From assembly GCF_023100905.1 (NCBI RefSeq), contig NZ_CP064686.1, positions 6,572,001 to 6,636,000 of the forward strand: a stretch of 64,000 bases of DNA. Direction: 5' to 3'. Origin of the DNA: Bradyrhizobium sp. 4. Lineage in GTDB: Bacteria > Pseudomonadota > Alphaproteobacteria > Rhizobiales > Xanthobacteraceae. Shown one piece after another: positions 1 through 8,325 of the stretch. The stretch's first letter is position 1; each line of letters opens with the position of its first letter. Made by a program: the position numbers and the translations under genes. The notes under the pieces are model-generated. The model made no database searches. It was not told where the DNA came from and saw only the letters and a program-made list of their open reading frames with translations.

Positions 1-1
1 C

Positions 2-1075
2 AGCTCGGCCGACAATCCGGCCGTCTATGTCACGCGCAATCCCTGGGATACCGACTACACCACCTGCGGCTCGTCGGCCGGCAGCGCCGCGATGGTCGCG
101 GCCGGCGTGGTGCCGATCGCGCATGCGACCGACGGCGGCGGCTCGATCCGCATTCCCGCCGGCGTCAACGGTAATATCGGCCTGAAAGTCTCGCGCGGCG
201 TATTCTCGCTCGCACCGCACATGTCCGATCTCACCGGCCTGGTCTCGATCCAGGGCTGCCAGTCGCGCTCGGTGCGCGACACCGCCGCCTTCGTCGATCA
301 TGCAAGGGGAGCGGCGCCCGGCGAGTTCATGCCGTTCTGGACCACGGCGCAGCCTTATTCCGAGATGATCAAGCGCGATCCGTCAAAGCTTCGCATCGCG
401 CTGTCGCACAGCTGGGGCGATTACACCGCGACGCCCGAGATCGCCGCCGAACTGGCAAAGGCCGGCCGCTTCCTCGAAGGCCTCGGCCATCACGTCGACT
501 ACGCCCTGCCCGAGCTCGACTTCCGCGCCGCGTTCGAGGCGCAGACCACCTGCTACATCTCGAATTTTGCGGTGGTGATCTCGAACATGCTCGCCGCGCG
601 CGGACTGGAACGGCCGCCGGAAGACCTCATCGAGCCCATGAATATCAGAATCTGGGAAGCCGGCCGGCATACGAGCTTCGCCGAGCGGGCGAAGATGCAA
701 GGCGTGTTCAACACGACCTCGCGCGCCTTCGGCGCTTTCTTCGAGCAGTGGGACGTGATCCTGACCCCGATCACTGCGCTGCCGACGCCGAAGGTGGGCA
801 CCCGGGAGTATCTCACCATCTCCGACAATCCTGACGTGCTCGACTGGTTCGGCAATCTCTGGCGCTTCTTCGCCTTCACGCCGCTCGCCAATCTCTGCGG
901 CATGCCGGCGATCTCGATGCCGATGGCCACGCAGAACCACGGCCTGCCGCTCGGCATCCAGGCGATCGCGAAACAGGCCAATGACGGCCTGCTGCTGCAA
1001 CTCGCCGCCCAGATCGAGCGCGCGCTCGACGGCAAGTGGAACGACGGCAGGAAGCCGAAGGTGCATGTGAGCTGA
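2..1075 (+). CDS. Amidase signature family hydrolase, 5' end cut by window
   Basis: The reading frame is open from the first bases, so the start lies outside the window and 357 residues remain. Amidase signature enzymes hydrolyse amide bonds with a Ser-cisSer-Lys triad. The GSSAGSAA segment near residues 24-31 carries the cis-Ser region, and TDGGGSIRIPA about 20 residues later carries the likely nucleophile serine and oxyanion glycines. The C-terminal part has the usual CGMPAISMP and LPLGIQ stretches. The upstream Lys is outside the window. The substrate cannot be told from this sequence. It could be a general amidase, a 6-aminohexanoate-dimer-type enzyme or an allophanate hydrolase relative; GatA is less likely without a gatC/gatB context. 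Confidence 0.9.
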   Translation, partial: SSADNPAVYVTRNPWDTDYTTCGSSAGSAAMVAAGVVPIAHATDGGGSIRIPAGVNGNIGLKVSRGVFSLAPHMSDLTGLVSIQGCQSRSVRDTAAFVDHARGAAPGEFMPFWTTAQPYSEMIKRDPSKLRIALSHSWGDYTATPEIAAELAKAGRFLEGLGHHVDYALPELDFRAAFEAQTTCYISNFAVVISNMLAARGLERPPEDLIEPMNIRIWEAGRHTSFAERAKMQGVFNTTSRAFGAFFEQWDVILTPITALPTPKVGTREYLTISDNPDVLDWFGNLWRFFAFTPLANLCGMPAISMPMATQNHGLPLGIQAIAKQANDGLLLQLAAQIERALDGKWNDGRKPKVHVS

Positions 1076-1113
1076 GTGAGTTGATCGCATTAACTTGCGA
1101 TCCGCTAACTGCC

Positions 1114-1434
1114 TCAGTTCTTCACCGAGGGAATTTCCTCCGGCCGGGGCTGCTGCTGGCCCTGCTGGTACATTGCCAGCGCCTTTTCGAGCGCTTCGCG
1201 CAGCGCCAGCGCGGCGGCCACGCTGCAACGCAGATGCGCGGTCTGAACGACGTCGACCCTGACGGCGGCGCCGACCGGCATCAACAAATTGGCCGCAAGC
1301 TCGATCTGGATCGCGCCGTTGTGGTGGCCGAAGCAGGATGCACCGTCGAAATAGATGATCGGCGCCCGCTCCGAGCTCGAGGTCGAAATGATGACGGGCC
1401 CCTGGCTGGTGGCGGGCGTTTCGGGATCGGCCAT
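1114..1434 (-). CDS. Conserved hypothetical protein, 106 aa
   Basis: I do not recognise this family. The protein begins MADPETPAT after AAGGA placed six bases upstream of the ATG at 1434; a GTG two codons earlier would leave no spacing. The middle has a strand-rich section with a YFDGASCFGHHNG motif, followed by an amphipathic helix rich in Ala and Leu and a polar Gln/Pro tail. There is no signal peptide or membrane segment. It is convergent with the amidase and divergent from the thioesterase gene. The antisense frames here are longer but lack a ribosome site and have biased composition. Confidence 0.6.
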   Translation of the reverse strand: MADPETPATSQGPVIISTSSSERAPIIYFDGASCFGHHNGAIQIELAANLLMPVGAAVRVDVVQTAHLRCSVAAALALREALEKALAMYQQGQQQPRPEEIPSVKN

Positions 1435-1581
1435 GGGCACTCCTTGCGGCTAGTCGAACGAACGAGGCGCCCACCATCGTTGCTTCGGCCCGCCCTGTCG
1501 AGGCCAAACCGCCCCGGCACCTGCCGTGGGACGCGCATCCGGGGTTTTGCGCCGCGCCCGCCACTGGTCTAGAACGTCCTC

Positions 1582-2490
1582 ATGTCCAGCTCACCGACCA
1601 CACTTTCGTTCGAGGACCTCGCCGAGGCGATCAAGGGTCGCCGCTCCGATTACGGCCAGATCAGCGGGCTCCAACTCGACCGCTTCGCGCCTCGCGAGGC
1701 CTGGTCCAGCCTGCCCTACCGGCCCGTGTTCGTCGGCGATACCGAGACCGGCGTGCTGCATGGCGGCGTCGTCACCGCGATGCTGGACGAGAGCTGCGGC
1801 ATGGCGGTGCAACTTGCGCTCGACGGCACGAGCGCGATCGCGACGCTCGATCTGCGCATCGACTATCAGAAGCCGGCGACGCCGGGCCTCGACATCAAGG
1901 CGCATTCGGTCTGCTACCGCACCACGCGTTCGATCGCCTTCGTGCGCTCGACCGCCTATCAGGACTCCGAGGACGATCCGGTCGCGACCGCCACCGCCTG
2001 CTTCATGATCGGTGCCAACCGCACCAACATGCTCGCAGACCGCAGGATGGACTCCCGCAACATCCCGACGCTGGAGGCGCCGGACGATCCGGAAGGCCCG
2101 TTCGCCAACAGCCCGTTCGCGCGCTGCCTCGGCATTCGCGCCAACGACGACGACACACTGACGATGCCGTTCTCGCCAAAGATCATCGGCAACCCGATCC
2201 TGCCTGCGATCCATGGCGGCATGACCGGCGCCTTCCTCGAGACCACCGCGATCTTCGGAGTGGCGCGCGAACTCGGCGCCGCCGCGCTGCCCAAGCCGAT
2301 CGGACTGACCGTCAACTATCTGCGCTCGGGCCGCGCGCTCGACACCTTCGCCAACGTCTCGATCGTGAAGCAGGGCCGGCGCATCGTCGCCTTCGAGGCG
2401 CGGGCCTGGCAGGACGATGCGAACAAGCCGATCGCCACCGCCTTCGGCCATTTCATGCTGCGGCCGACGCCCGGAAACGACGAGGAATAG
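1582..2490 (+). CDS. Double hot-dog acyl-CoA thioesterase-like protein (PaaI type)
   Basis: This 302-residue protein appears to hold two hot-dog folds in tandem. The first contains GVLHGGVVTAMLDESCG (about residues 53-69) and the second contains AIHGGMTGAFLETTA (about 208-222). Both match the HGG-x-hydrophobic helix motif of PaaI-type thioesterases, in which an acidic residue on the helix activates water. Such enzymes hydrolyse acyl- or aryl-CoA esters in the cytoplasm. The duplicated arrangement in one chain would make a pseudo-dimer. The natural substrate is unknown. The gene stands alone, followed after 67 bases by a small membrane protein gene. Confidence 0.85.
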   Translation: MSSSPTTLSFEDLAEAIKGRRSDYGQISGLQLDRFAPREAWSSLPYRPVFVGDTETGVLHGGVVTAMLDESCGMAVQLALDGTSAIATLDLRIDYQKPATPGLDIKAHSVCYRTTRSIAFVRSTAYQDSEDDPVATATACFMIGANRTNMLADRRMDSRNIPTLEAPDDPEGPFANSPFARCLGIRANDDDTLTMPFSPKIIGNPILPAIHGGMTGAFLETTAIFGVARELGAAALPKPIGLTVNYLRSGRALDTFANVSIVKQGRRIVAFEARAWQDDANKPIATAFGHFMLRPTPGNDEE

Positions 2491-2557
2491 GCGCATTTTC
2501 CCTTGACGGCCAGGGTCTGGGCCACAACGATAGCATGTTCCCGCGAGAGGTATTGGG

Positions 2558-2923
2558 TTGCGGCATCCGCTCGACATCGTCGCCATGTTCGCCGCGCTCT
2601 GGCTGCTGGCAGCGATGGTGCTCGACGCGCTGACGCCGAAGGAGCTGACGACGGTGATGATCGGCATCGCCATCGGACCCGCCGTCGTCATCACCGCCGT
2701 GTTCTACTATCTGCGCTGCCCGCGCACCGATTTCGCGGTGATGTTCGCCGCGCTGTGGCTGATCTCCGACATCGGCATCGCGTTCATCTCCCCGGCGCAG
2801 CTGCCGCATTTCCTGATCGCGCTCGGCTTCGTACCGGCGCTGCTGATCGGCATCGTGCTGCACTGGCAACGCTTCCAGCGCCGCCATGAGCGGCTGCCCG
2901 TGCCGTCGGTCAAGCGGGGTTAG
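2558..2923 (+). CDS. Small integral membrane protein, 121 aa
   Basis: The gene is read from a TTG at 2558, supported by GAGAGG about seven bases upstream. The product is strongly hydrophobic, with about four membrane segments, and ends in a basic tail (QRFQRRHERLP). An MFAALWLI-like phrase occurs twice (near residues 10 and 62), so the protein looks like an internal duplication of a two-helix unit. No functional motif is visible. Its TAG stop overlaps the TAA stop of the convergent TPP enzyme gene within the four bases TTAG (2920-2923). Confidence 0.7.
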   Translation: MRHPLDIVAMFAALWLLAAMVLDALTPKELTTVMIGIAIGPAVVITAVFYYLRCPRTDFAVMFAALWLISDIGIAFISPAQLPHFLIALGFVPALLIGIVLHWQRFQRRHERLPVPSVKRG

Positions 2924-4656
2924 CGCGGCAGCAAATTGGTCTTGGCGAGATCGACGACCTCGTCGCCGCGGCCGTTCATCACGGCGCGCAGGACCCAGAG
3001 GCTGAAGCCCTTGATCTGCTCGGGCGTGATGGTCGGCGGCATCGACAGCTCCTGCTTCGCCGTGACCACGTCGAGCAGCGCCGGTCCGTTGTGGGCCAGC
3101 ATCTCCTTCATCGCGCCCGGGAGCTCGCCGGGATCCTCGACGCGCCTTGCGAAGATGCCCATGGCGCGCGCCATTGCCGCGAAGTCCGGATTCTCCAGAT
3201 CGACATTGGTGTCGACGAAACCGGCCGCCTTCATCTCCAGTGCGACGAAGCCGAGCACGCCGTTGTTGAAGATGACCACCTTCACCGGCAGCTTCATCTG
3301 CGTCAGCGTGATCAGATCGCCCATCAGCATGGTGAAGCCGCCGTCGCCCGAGAGCGAGATCACCTGGCGGCCGGACTGCGCGGCCTGCGCGCCGATCGCC
3401 TGTGGCATGGCGTTGGCCATCGAGCCGTGCACGAACGAGCCGATCAGCCGGCGGCGGCCGTTCATCTCGAGATAGCGCGCGGCCCACACCGTCGGCGTGC
3501 CGACATCGGCGGTGAACACGGCATCATCAGAGGCGTGGTCGCTGATGACCTTGGCGAGATATTGCGGATGGATCGGTTTGCTGCCCGGCGTGCCCTTCGC
3601 GAGCGAGTCCAGGCCCTCGCGTGCTTTCTTGTAGTGCGCGATCGCATCGTCGAGATGCCTGCGCTGCGTCTTGGCCTTGAGCAGCGGCAGCAGCGCCTCG
3701 ATGGCGAGCTTGACGTCGCCGACGAGGCCGAGATCGATCTTGCAGCGACGACCGAGATTCTCCGGGCGGATGTCGATCTGGGCGACCTTCGCATCAGTCG
3801 GGAAGAACTGCTTGTAGGGAAAATCAGTGCCGAGCATCACCAGCGCGTCGCAGGCGTGCATGGCGGCATAGCCGGAGGAGAAGCCGATGAAGCCGGTCAT
3901 GCCGACGTCGTAGGGATTGTCGTATTCGACGTGCTCCTTGCCGCCGAGCGCATGCACGATCGGGCTCTTCAAGGCTTCCGCGAGTTGCATCAACGGCGCA
4001 TGCGCGCCGGCGCAGCCGCGGCCGCAGAACAAGGTGATGCGCTCGGCGCCGTTCAAGAGGTCTGCGAGCGCCTTCAGCTCATCGGCCTGCGGCACGATTT
4101 TCGGCGCCGACAGTGCAAGGCCACGCGCCGTCGACAGTGCGCGCTTGGGTGGGCTGCGGAAGGCGACGTCGCCGGGCATGGCGACGACGGCAACGCCGCG
4201 CATGCCGACCGCCGCGCGGATCGCGTTTTCCAGCACATAGGGCAGCTGACTCGGATCGGAGACCAGCTCGCAATAATGGCTGCACTCGCGGAACAGGTTT
4301 TGCGGATGCGTCTCCTGGAAATAGCCGCTGCCGATCTCGGCCGTCGGGATTTGCGCGGCGATCGCCAGCACGGGAACGCGGCTGCGATGGGCGTCGAACA
4401 GGCCGTTGATCAGATGCAGATTGCCGGGACCACACGAGCCCGCGCATACCGCAAGGCTGCCCGTCATCTCCGCTTCCCCGGCAGCGGCGAAGGCCGCGAC
4501 CTCCTCGTGCCGGACATGGATCCATTCGATCGTGCCGCGCCGCCGCAGCGCTTCGGTCAGCGCATTCAGGCTGTCGCCGACGATGCCGTAGATGCGCTTG
4601 ACGCCGGCCTGTTCGAGCGTTGCCACGAACAGATCGGCCACGTTGTTGATTGTCAT
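2920..4656 (-). CDS. Thiamine-pyrophosphate enzyme, pyruvate oxidase/dehydrogenase (PoxB-like)
   Basis: The 578-residue product has the three-domain layout of the pyruvate oxidase/acetolactate synthase family: an N-terminal PYR domain with the catalytic Glu in HVRHEEVAAFAA, a central FAD/Rossmann-like domain, and a C-terminal TPP-binding domain with GDGGFTML followed by FNN. This pattern and the length fit PoxB-type pyruvate:quinone oxidoreductase, which decarboxylates pyruvate to acetate and CO2 at the membrane. A sulphoacetaldehyde- or glyoxylate-type paralogue is possible. The ATG at 4656 was chosen because AGGAGA lies six bases before it; a frame extension of ten residues upstream has no ribosome site. 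The dgo genes lie 80 bases upstream on the same strand. Confidence 0.85.
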   Translation of the reverse strand: MTINNVADLFVATLEQAGVKRIYGIVGDSLNALTEALRRRGTIEWIHVRHEEVAAFAAAGEAEMTGSLAVCAGSCGPGNLHLINGLFDAHRSRVPVLAIAAQIPTAEIGSGYFQETHPQNLFRECSHYCELVSDPSQLPYVLENAIRAAVGMRGVAVVAMPGDVAFRSPPKRALSTARGLALSAPKIVPQADELKALADLLNGAERITLFCGRGCAGAHAPLMQLAEALKSPIVHALGGKEHVEYDNPYDVGMTGFIGFSSGYAAMHACDALVMLGTDFPYKQFFPTDAKVAQIDIRPENLGRRCKIDLGLVGDVKLAIEALLPLLKAKTQRRHLDDAIAHYKKAREGLDSLAKGTPGSKPIHPQYLAKVISDHASDDAVFTADVGTPTVWAARYLEMNGRRRLIGSFVHGSMANAMPQAIGAQAAQSGRQVISLSGDGGFTMLMGDLITLTQMKLPVKVVIFNNGVLGFVALEMKAAGFVDTNVDLENPDFAAMARAMGIFARRVEDPGELPGAMKEMLAHNGPALLDVVTAKQELSMPPTITPEQIKGFSLWVLRAVMNGRGDEVVDLAKTNLLPR

Positions 4657-4736
4657 GTCGGTCTCCTGATCTCGCTTCTGCGGCAAGATAGGATAACGCG
4701 CAACAGTGACGGCATCACGGCTTGTTTATTGCTGCT

Positions 4737-5369
4737 TCAGTCTTTCGCAATCGCCCGATCGTAGGCCGCGATCGTCAATTTTGCGCGAGCGGCAACGTCC
4801 GTTGCCGTCATGCCGGGCTTGTAGAGGCTGGAGCCCAGCCCGAACGCCGTCACGCCACCCTTGATATACTCCGCAAAATTCTGGTCGGAGACGCCGCCGA
4901 CGGCGGCGATCATGGCGCCGGCCGGCAGCACCGCGCGGATCGCGGCAATGCCGGACGCGCCGAGCACGCTGGCCGGAAAGAACTTCAGGCCAGAGGCGCC
5001 GGAGCGTGCGGCCAGCAGCGCCTCGGTCGGCGAGAACACGCCCGGTAGCGTGACCATGGCGTATTGGTGCGCACGCGTGAGCACCTGTGTATCGACATTC
5101 GGCGACACCATCAGCTTGCCGCCGACATCGTTGAGCCGATCGACATCCGCTGTGGTCAGCACCGTGCCGGCGCCGATCAGCACGCCGGCCGGCGCGAGCT
5201 TGACGGCGGTGGCGATGGAGCGGAACGGATCGGGCGAGTTTAACGGGATCTCGATCGCAGTCATGCCGGCCTCGATCAGCACGCCGACGATGGCCTCGGC
5301 TTCCTCCAGCTTGATGCCGCGCAGGATCGCGACCAGTGGCCGTTTCATCGCCGGAAAGGGAACGCTCAT
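4737..5369 (-). CDS. dgoA: 2-dehydro-3-deoxy-6-phosphogalactonate aldolase
   Basis: The product is a 210-residue class I aldolase of the KDPG/KDPGal family. It cleaves 2-keto-3-deoxy-6-phosphogalactonate to pyruvate and glyceraldehyde 3-phosphate in the DeLey-Doudoroff galactose route. Visible family features are VAILRGI at the N-terminus, the Glu in IEIPLNS, the GAGTVL strand, and the Schiff-base Lys in GLKFFPAS. The start at 5369 follows a GAGAGGA ribosome site; a longer frame upstream runs into dgoK. It lies 13 bases after dgoK, so the two are co-transcribed and act in sequence (kinase, then aldolase). Confidence 0.93.
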   Translation of the reverse strand: MSVPFPAMKRPLVAILRGIKLEEAEAIVGVLIEAGMTAIEIPLNSPDPFRSIATAVKLAPAGVLIGAGTVLTTADVDRLNDVGGKLMVSPNVDTQVLTRAHQYAMVTLPGVFSPTEALLAARSGASGLKFFPASVLGASGIAAIRAVLPAGAMIAAVGGVSDQNFAEYIKGGVTAFGLGSSLYKPGMTATDVAARAKLTIAAYDRAIAKD

Positions 5370-5382
5370 CTCGACTATCCTC

Positions 5383-6297
5383 TCATTTCGTCCAGATCGC
5401 GCCAGCCGCCATCGACAGACCGCGGCGGACGGCTTCATCGGCATCGACCGGCTTCACGGTGACCGACAGCGCGTCGAAAGCCAGCCTGTACAGCATTGCG
5501 AGCCGCCCCGAGGCAATCAGCGTGATTCCAGCTTTCGGCATCGCGCCGGAGAGCCCTGCCGCCAGCTCGACGCCGATCAACGTGCCCGACAGCGTTTCGC
5601 GCGCGGCGGCCGGTGTGCCCCCGAACAGGAGCTGACGCGACCGCGCGCCGAACAGAAAATTGGCGGCGAAGGCCGGTGCCTCGTACGCCGCCTTCACCGC
5701 AGCCTGGAAGCTCGTGACATCCTCGGCGTCTTCGGCGCCCGCGACCGCAAGCGACAAAATCGTCTCGCGCGACACCACGCTGAAGAGCTCGCCGGTCATA
5801 AAGGTAGAGAAATGCGCGACCGTATCGTCCTTCAGGCGCACCCATTTCGAATGCGTGCCGGGCATGCAGACCAGAGCTTCACCTGCGGCATCAAGCCCGA
5901 GCGCGCCGAGCAGCTGCGTCTCCTCGCCGCGCATCACGTCCGGTGCTTTTGCATCGCGCTGCGCGATACCCGGCAGGATACGGATGTCGCGCGCTTCGTC
6001 GGACACGCGCGCCGCCTGCTTCAGAACAGCGGAGAGTGGCGCGGGCGTATCGACATAACCGGCCTCGATCCAGCCGGTACGCGCGCCGGCCATGCCGCAG
6101 ACGAGGACAGGCAGATGATCGGACGCCTCGACTGCCGCGAGATGCGATTGCAGCACGGCGGCAAAGCCGGCCTTCGCGGCCACCAGCATGCCTTCATCGC
6201 TGCGGCGCTCGGCCAGCACCTCGCCGGCGCGGTCGATCAGCCAGAGCCGGAAGCTGCTGGTGCCCCAGTCCACCGCGACATAGGCAGGTTCGGTCAT
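5383..6297 (-). CDS. dgoK: 2-dehydro-3-deoxygalactonate kinase
   Basis: This 304-residue sugar-acid kinase phosphorylates 2-keto-3-deoxygalactonate at C6. The N-terminal VDWGTSSFR is the phosphate-binding motif of the ASKHA fold as seen in DgoK. CMPGTHSKWV (about residues 163-172) and LFGARSRQLLFG are characteristic of this family. It forms a two-gene unit with dgoA. No galactonate dehydratase, transporter or DgoR is in the window, so the rest of the pathway must be elsewhere. Its upstream region (6298-6537) is shared with the divergent sigma-54 monooxygenase operon and holds two palindromes that might act on either gene. Confidence 0.92.
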   Translation of the reverse strand: MTEPAYVAVDWGTSSFRLWLIDRAGEVLAERRSDEGMLVAAKAGFAAVLQSHLAAVEASDHLPVLVCGMAGARTGWIEAGYVDTPAPLSAVLKQAARVSDEARDIRILPGIAQRDAKAPDVMRGEETQLLGALGLDAAGEALVCMPGTHSKWVRLKDDTVAHFSTFMTGELFSVVSRETILSLAVAGAEDAEDVTSFQAAVKAAYEAPAFAANFLFGARSRQLLFGGTPAAARETLSGTLIGVELAAGLSGAMPKAGITLIASGRLAMLYRLAFDALSVTVKPVDADEAVRRGLSMAAGAIWTK

Positions 6298-6312
6298 CTC
6301 AACGCGTATCCT

Positions 6313-6351
6313 CGTCTCACCGCCGAGACGCCGTCTCGCGACAATGAGACG
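6313..6351. promoter_or_regulatory. Two adjacent CGTCTC/GAGACG palindromes, candidate enhancer or operator
   Basis: CGTCTC-N6-GAGACG (6313-6330) is followed by CGTCTC-N8-GAGACG (6332-6351), so four half-sites alternate over 39 bases. They lie about 85-120 bases before the two sigma-54 core elements, the normal distance for an upstream activator sequence, and 16 bases before the start of dgoK on the other strand. They may bind the AcoR-like activator encoded at 8326-10194, or be an operator for the dgo genes. Confidence 0.5.
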
Positions 6352-6434
6352 GGGCCCCGCAAATCTGCCCCGGGATATCGGCTATTGCTGCCGCAAACCA
6401 GCCTTTTTTCGCGGGTCTGGGGCGCCGTTCGCGG

Positions 6435-6449
6435 TGGCACACCGCTTGC
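6435..6449 (+). promoter_or_regulatory. Sigma-54 promoter, copy 1
   Basis: TGGCACACCGCTTGC has the GG and GC dinucleotides of the -24/-12 RpoN promoter at the required spacing (TGGCAC-N5-TTGC). It is an exact copy of the element 22 bases downstream. Confidence 0.75.
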
Positions 6450-6456
6450 GAAGAGG

Positions 6457-6471
6457 TGGCACACCGCTTGC
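6457..6471 (+). promoter_or_regulatory. Sigma-54 promoter, copy 2
   Basis: The same TGGCACACCGCTTGC is followed here by T, matching the RpoN consensus even better. Transcription would begin near 6483 and leave a leader of about 55 bases before the monooxygenase ATG at 6538. Confidence 0.8.
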
Positions 6472-6537
6472 TAAAGCGTTCCCGCGCACGTCCGTGAACC
6501 GCGCAACAAGACGCGTCAACATCAGATGAGGAAACCC

Positions 6538-7635
6538 ATGGAGATCGGTTATTTCACGATGCCTTCGCACCCGCCGGAGTGCGGCCTGAAGGAAGGGAAC
6601 GACTGGGACCTGCAGGTCATGCGCTGGCTCGACGAGCTCGGCTATCAGGAGGCCTGGGTCGGTGAGCACCACACCGCGCCCTGGGAACCCAATCCCACGC
6701 CGGATCTGCTGATCGCACAGGCGCTGATGCAGACCAAGAATATCCGCATCGGACCGGGCGGCTTCCTGCTGCCCTATCACCACCCGGCCGAGCTCGCCAA
6801 CCGCGTCGCGATGCTCGATCACCTCTCCGGGGGACGACTCAATTTCGGAGTTGCGGCCAGCGGCCTGCCAAGCGACTGGGCCATGTTCAACGTTGACGGC
6901 ATGAGCGGACAGAACCGCGACATGACGCGCGAGGCGCTGGAGATCATTCTGAAGATGTGGAGCGATCCCGCGCCCTGGACCTACAAGGGCAAGTTCTGGA
7001 CGGTGACCAAGCCGGACACGATGTTCGACTTCCTCAAGCCGCACATCAAGCCGTTGCAGACGCCGCATCCGCCGATCGGCGTCGCCGGACTCTCGAAGAA
7101 TTCGGACACGCTGAAGCTCGCCGGCGAGCGCGGCTTCATCCCGATGAGCCTCAACCTGAACCCCGCCTATGTCGGCAGTCATTGGGATTCGGTCGTAGCA
7201 GGTGCCGCCAAGACCGGACGCAAGCCGGACCGCGCGGATTGGCGGCTGGTGCGCGAGGTGTTCGTCGCCGATACCGACGAGGAAGCGTGGAGGCTCTCGA
7301 CCGGCGACATGATGGGCCGGATGATGGGCGAGTACTTCCTGCCGCTGCTCGGCCATTTCGGGTTCAAGGACTATTTGAAGCACGCGCCCGACGTGCCCGA
7401 TAGCGATGTCACCGTCGAATATTGCGCCAAGCGGAACTGGATCGTCGGCTCGCCCGCGACCGTCGCCGAGAAAATCGAGAAGATCTACGAGGAGGTCGGT
7501 GGCTTCGGCGTGCTGCTGGTGTTCGGCTTCGACTACAAGCACAAGGCGGAAGCCTGGCATCACTCGCTGTCGCTGCTGAGGAACGAGGTGATGCCGCGCC
7601 TGAAGCATCTCGGCTCCGCGCAGAAGGCGGCTTGA
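6538..7635 (+). CDS. Luciferase-like (LLM class) flavin-dependent monooxygenase
   Basis: The 365-residue product belongs to the bacterial luciferase-like family, TIM-barrel enzymes that use reduced FMN and oxygen. Typical features are MEIGYFTMPSHPP at the start, EAWVGEHH (about residues 38-45), the IRIGPGGFLLPYHHP strand-loop, and GRLNFGVAASGLPSDWAMFN. The next gene encodes a flavin reductase, so this is a two-component monooxygenase. The substrate is unknown; aliphatic or aromatic ring compounds are both possible. The ATG at 6538 has GAGGA seven bases upstream; the in-frame ATG at 6526 has no ribosome site. Two sigma-54 promoters lie upstream, so expression should need RpoN and an enhancer-binding activator. 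Confidence 0.9.
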   Translation: MEIGYFTMPSHPPECGLKEGNDWDLQVMRWLDELGYQEAWVGEHHTAPWEPNPTPDLLIAQALMQTKNIRIGPGGFLLPYHHPAELANRVAMLDHLSGGRLNFGVAASGLPSDWAMFNVDGMSGQNRDMTREALEIILKMWSDPAPWTYKGKFWTVTKPDTMFDFLKPHIKPLQTPHPPIGVAGLSKNSDTLKLAGERGFIPMSLNLNPAYVGSHWDSVVAGAAKTGRKPDRADWRLVREVFVADTDEEAWRLSTGDMMGRMMGEYFLPLLGHFGFKDYLKHAPDVPDSDVTVEYCAKRNWIVGSPATVAEKIEKIYEEVGGFGVLLVFGFDYKHKAEAWHHSLSLLRNEVMPRLKHLGSAQKAA

Positions 7636-7692
7636 CCCGACGCGGGTGCGGCGCGATCGTGCCGCACCCGCATCCATTTCGGAGATTTCCGC

Positions 7693-8247
7693 GTGACGGT
7701 GGACGCAAAGGAATTCAAGCAGGCGATGCGCCAGTGTGCGGGCGCCGTGGCGCTGGTGACGGTCGGTGCCGAGCACGGTAATCGCACGGGGCTGACGGTC
7801 ACCTCGGCCTGCTCACTGTCGGACTCACCGCCATCCCTGATCGTCTGCGTCAACCGCAACGCCAGTGCGCACGCGCGTATCCGCGAGGAAGGCGCGTTCG
7901 CGATCAACTTCCTGCATGAGGACCACGCTCTCCTGGCGCTCACCTTCAGCGGCCAGAAGGGCGTCAATGGCGACGACCGTTTTGCGTTCGGGGAGTGGAC
8001 GCGCGGGGTGACCGGCGCGCCGGTGCTGAGCGACGCGGTCGCCGCATTCGACTGCGTGCTGGCGCAGGAATTCGAGACGACGACGCATTCGATCTTCGTC
8101 GGCGAGGTGCGCGGCGCATCGCATTCCGACGGCGCGGCGCCGCTGGTGTATCTGCGCAGCAGCTTCCACGTCCCTCACGAAATCCGCGGCACCGTAACCG
8201 TCGGCGATCTCGACTCACGACATCTGAGCTGGAGCGATTTTTCGTAG
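7693..8247 (+). CDS. Flavin reductase (FMN reductase component)
   Basis: This 184-residue protein matches the flavin reductase-like domain (split-barrel FMN-binding fold). Visible markers are GNRTGLTVTSACSLSDSPPS (about residues 29-48), which forms the flavin-binding loop, AFAINFL, and the terminal YLRSSFH. It would supply reduced FMN to the luciferase-like monooxygenase encoded 57 bases upstream. The start is a GTG at 7693 with GGAG about nine bases before it. The pair is convergent with the sigma-54 activator gene. Confidence 0.9.
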   Translation: MTVDAKEFKQAMRQCAGAVALVTVGAEHGNRTGLTVTSACSLSDSPPSLIVCVNRNASAHARIREEGAFAINFLHEDHALLALTFSGQKGVNGDDRFAFGEWTRGVTGAPVLSDAVAAFDCVLAQEFETTTHSIFVGEVRGASHSDGAAPLVYLRSSFHVPHEIRGTVTVGDLDSRHLSWSDFS

Positions 8248-8274
8248 GAGCGGCGGCGTTGATGGTGCGCTCTT

Positions 8275-8297
8275 CCTTCTCCCCTTGCGGGAGAAGG
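8275..8297. repeat. Nine-base inverted repeat between convergent genes
   Basis: CCTTCTCCC and GGGAGAAGG are separated by five bases. The sequence resembles the larger TTCTCCC/GGGAGAA repeat at 51745-51905 and may serve as a terminator for the convergent genes on either side, though there is no T-run. Confidence 0.5.
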
Positions 8298-8325
8298 ACG
8301 AATGTGCGCCGCACGCAGTTGAGGA

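Noticed and set aside
3091..4764. A 557-codon open frame on the plus strand
   Set aside because: It is antisense to the PoxB-like gene, which has clear TPP motifs and a ribosome site.
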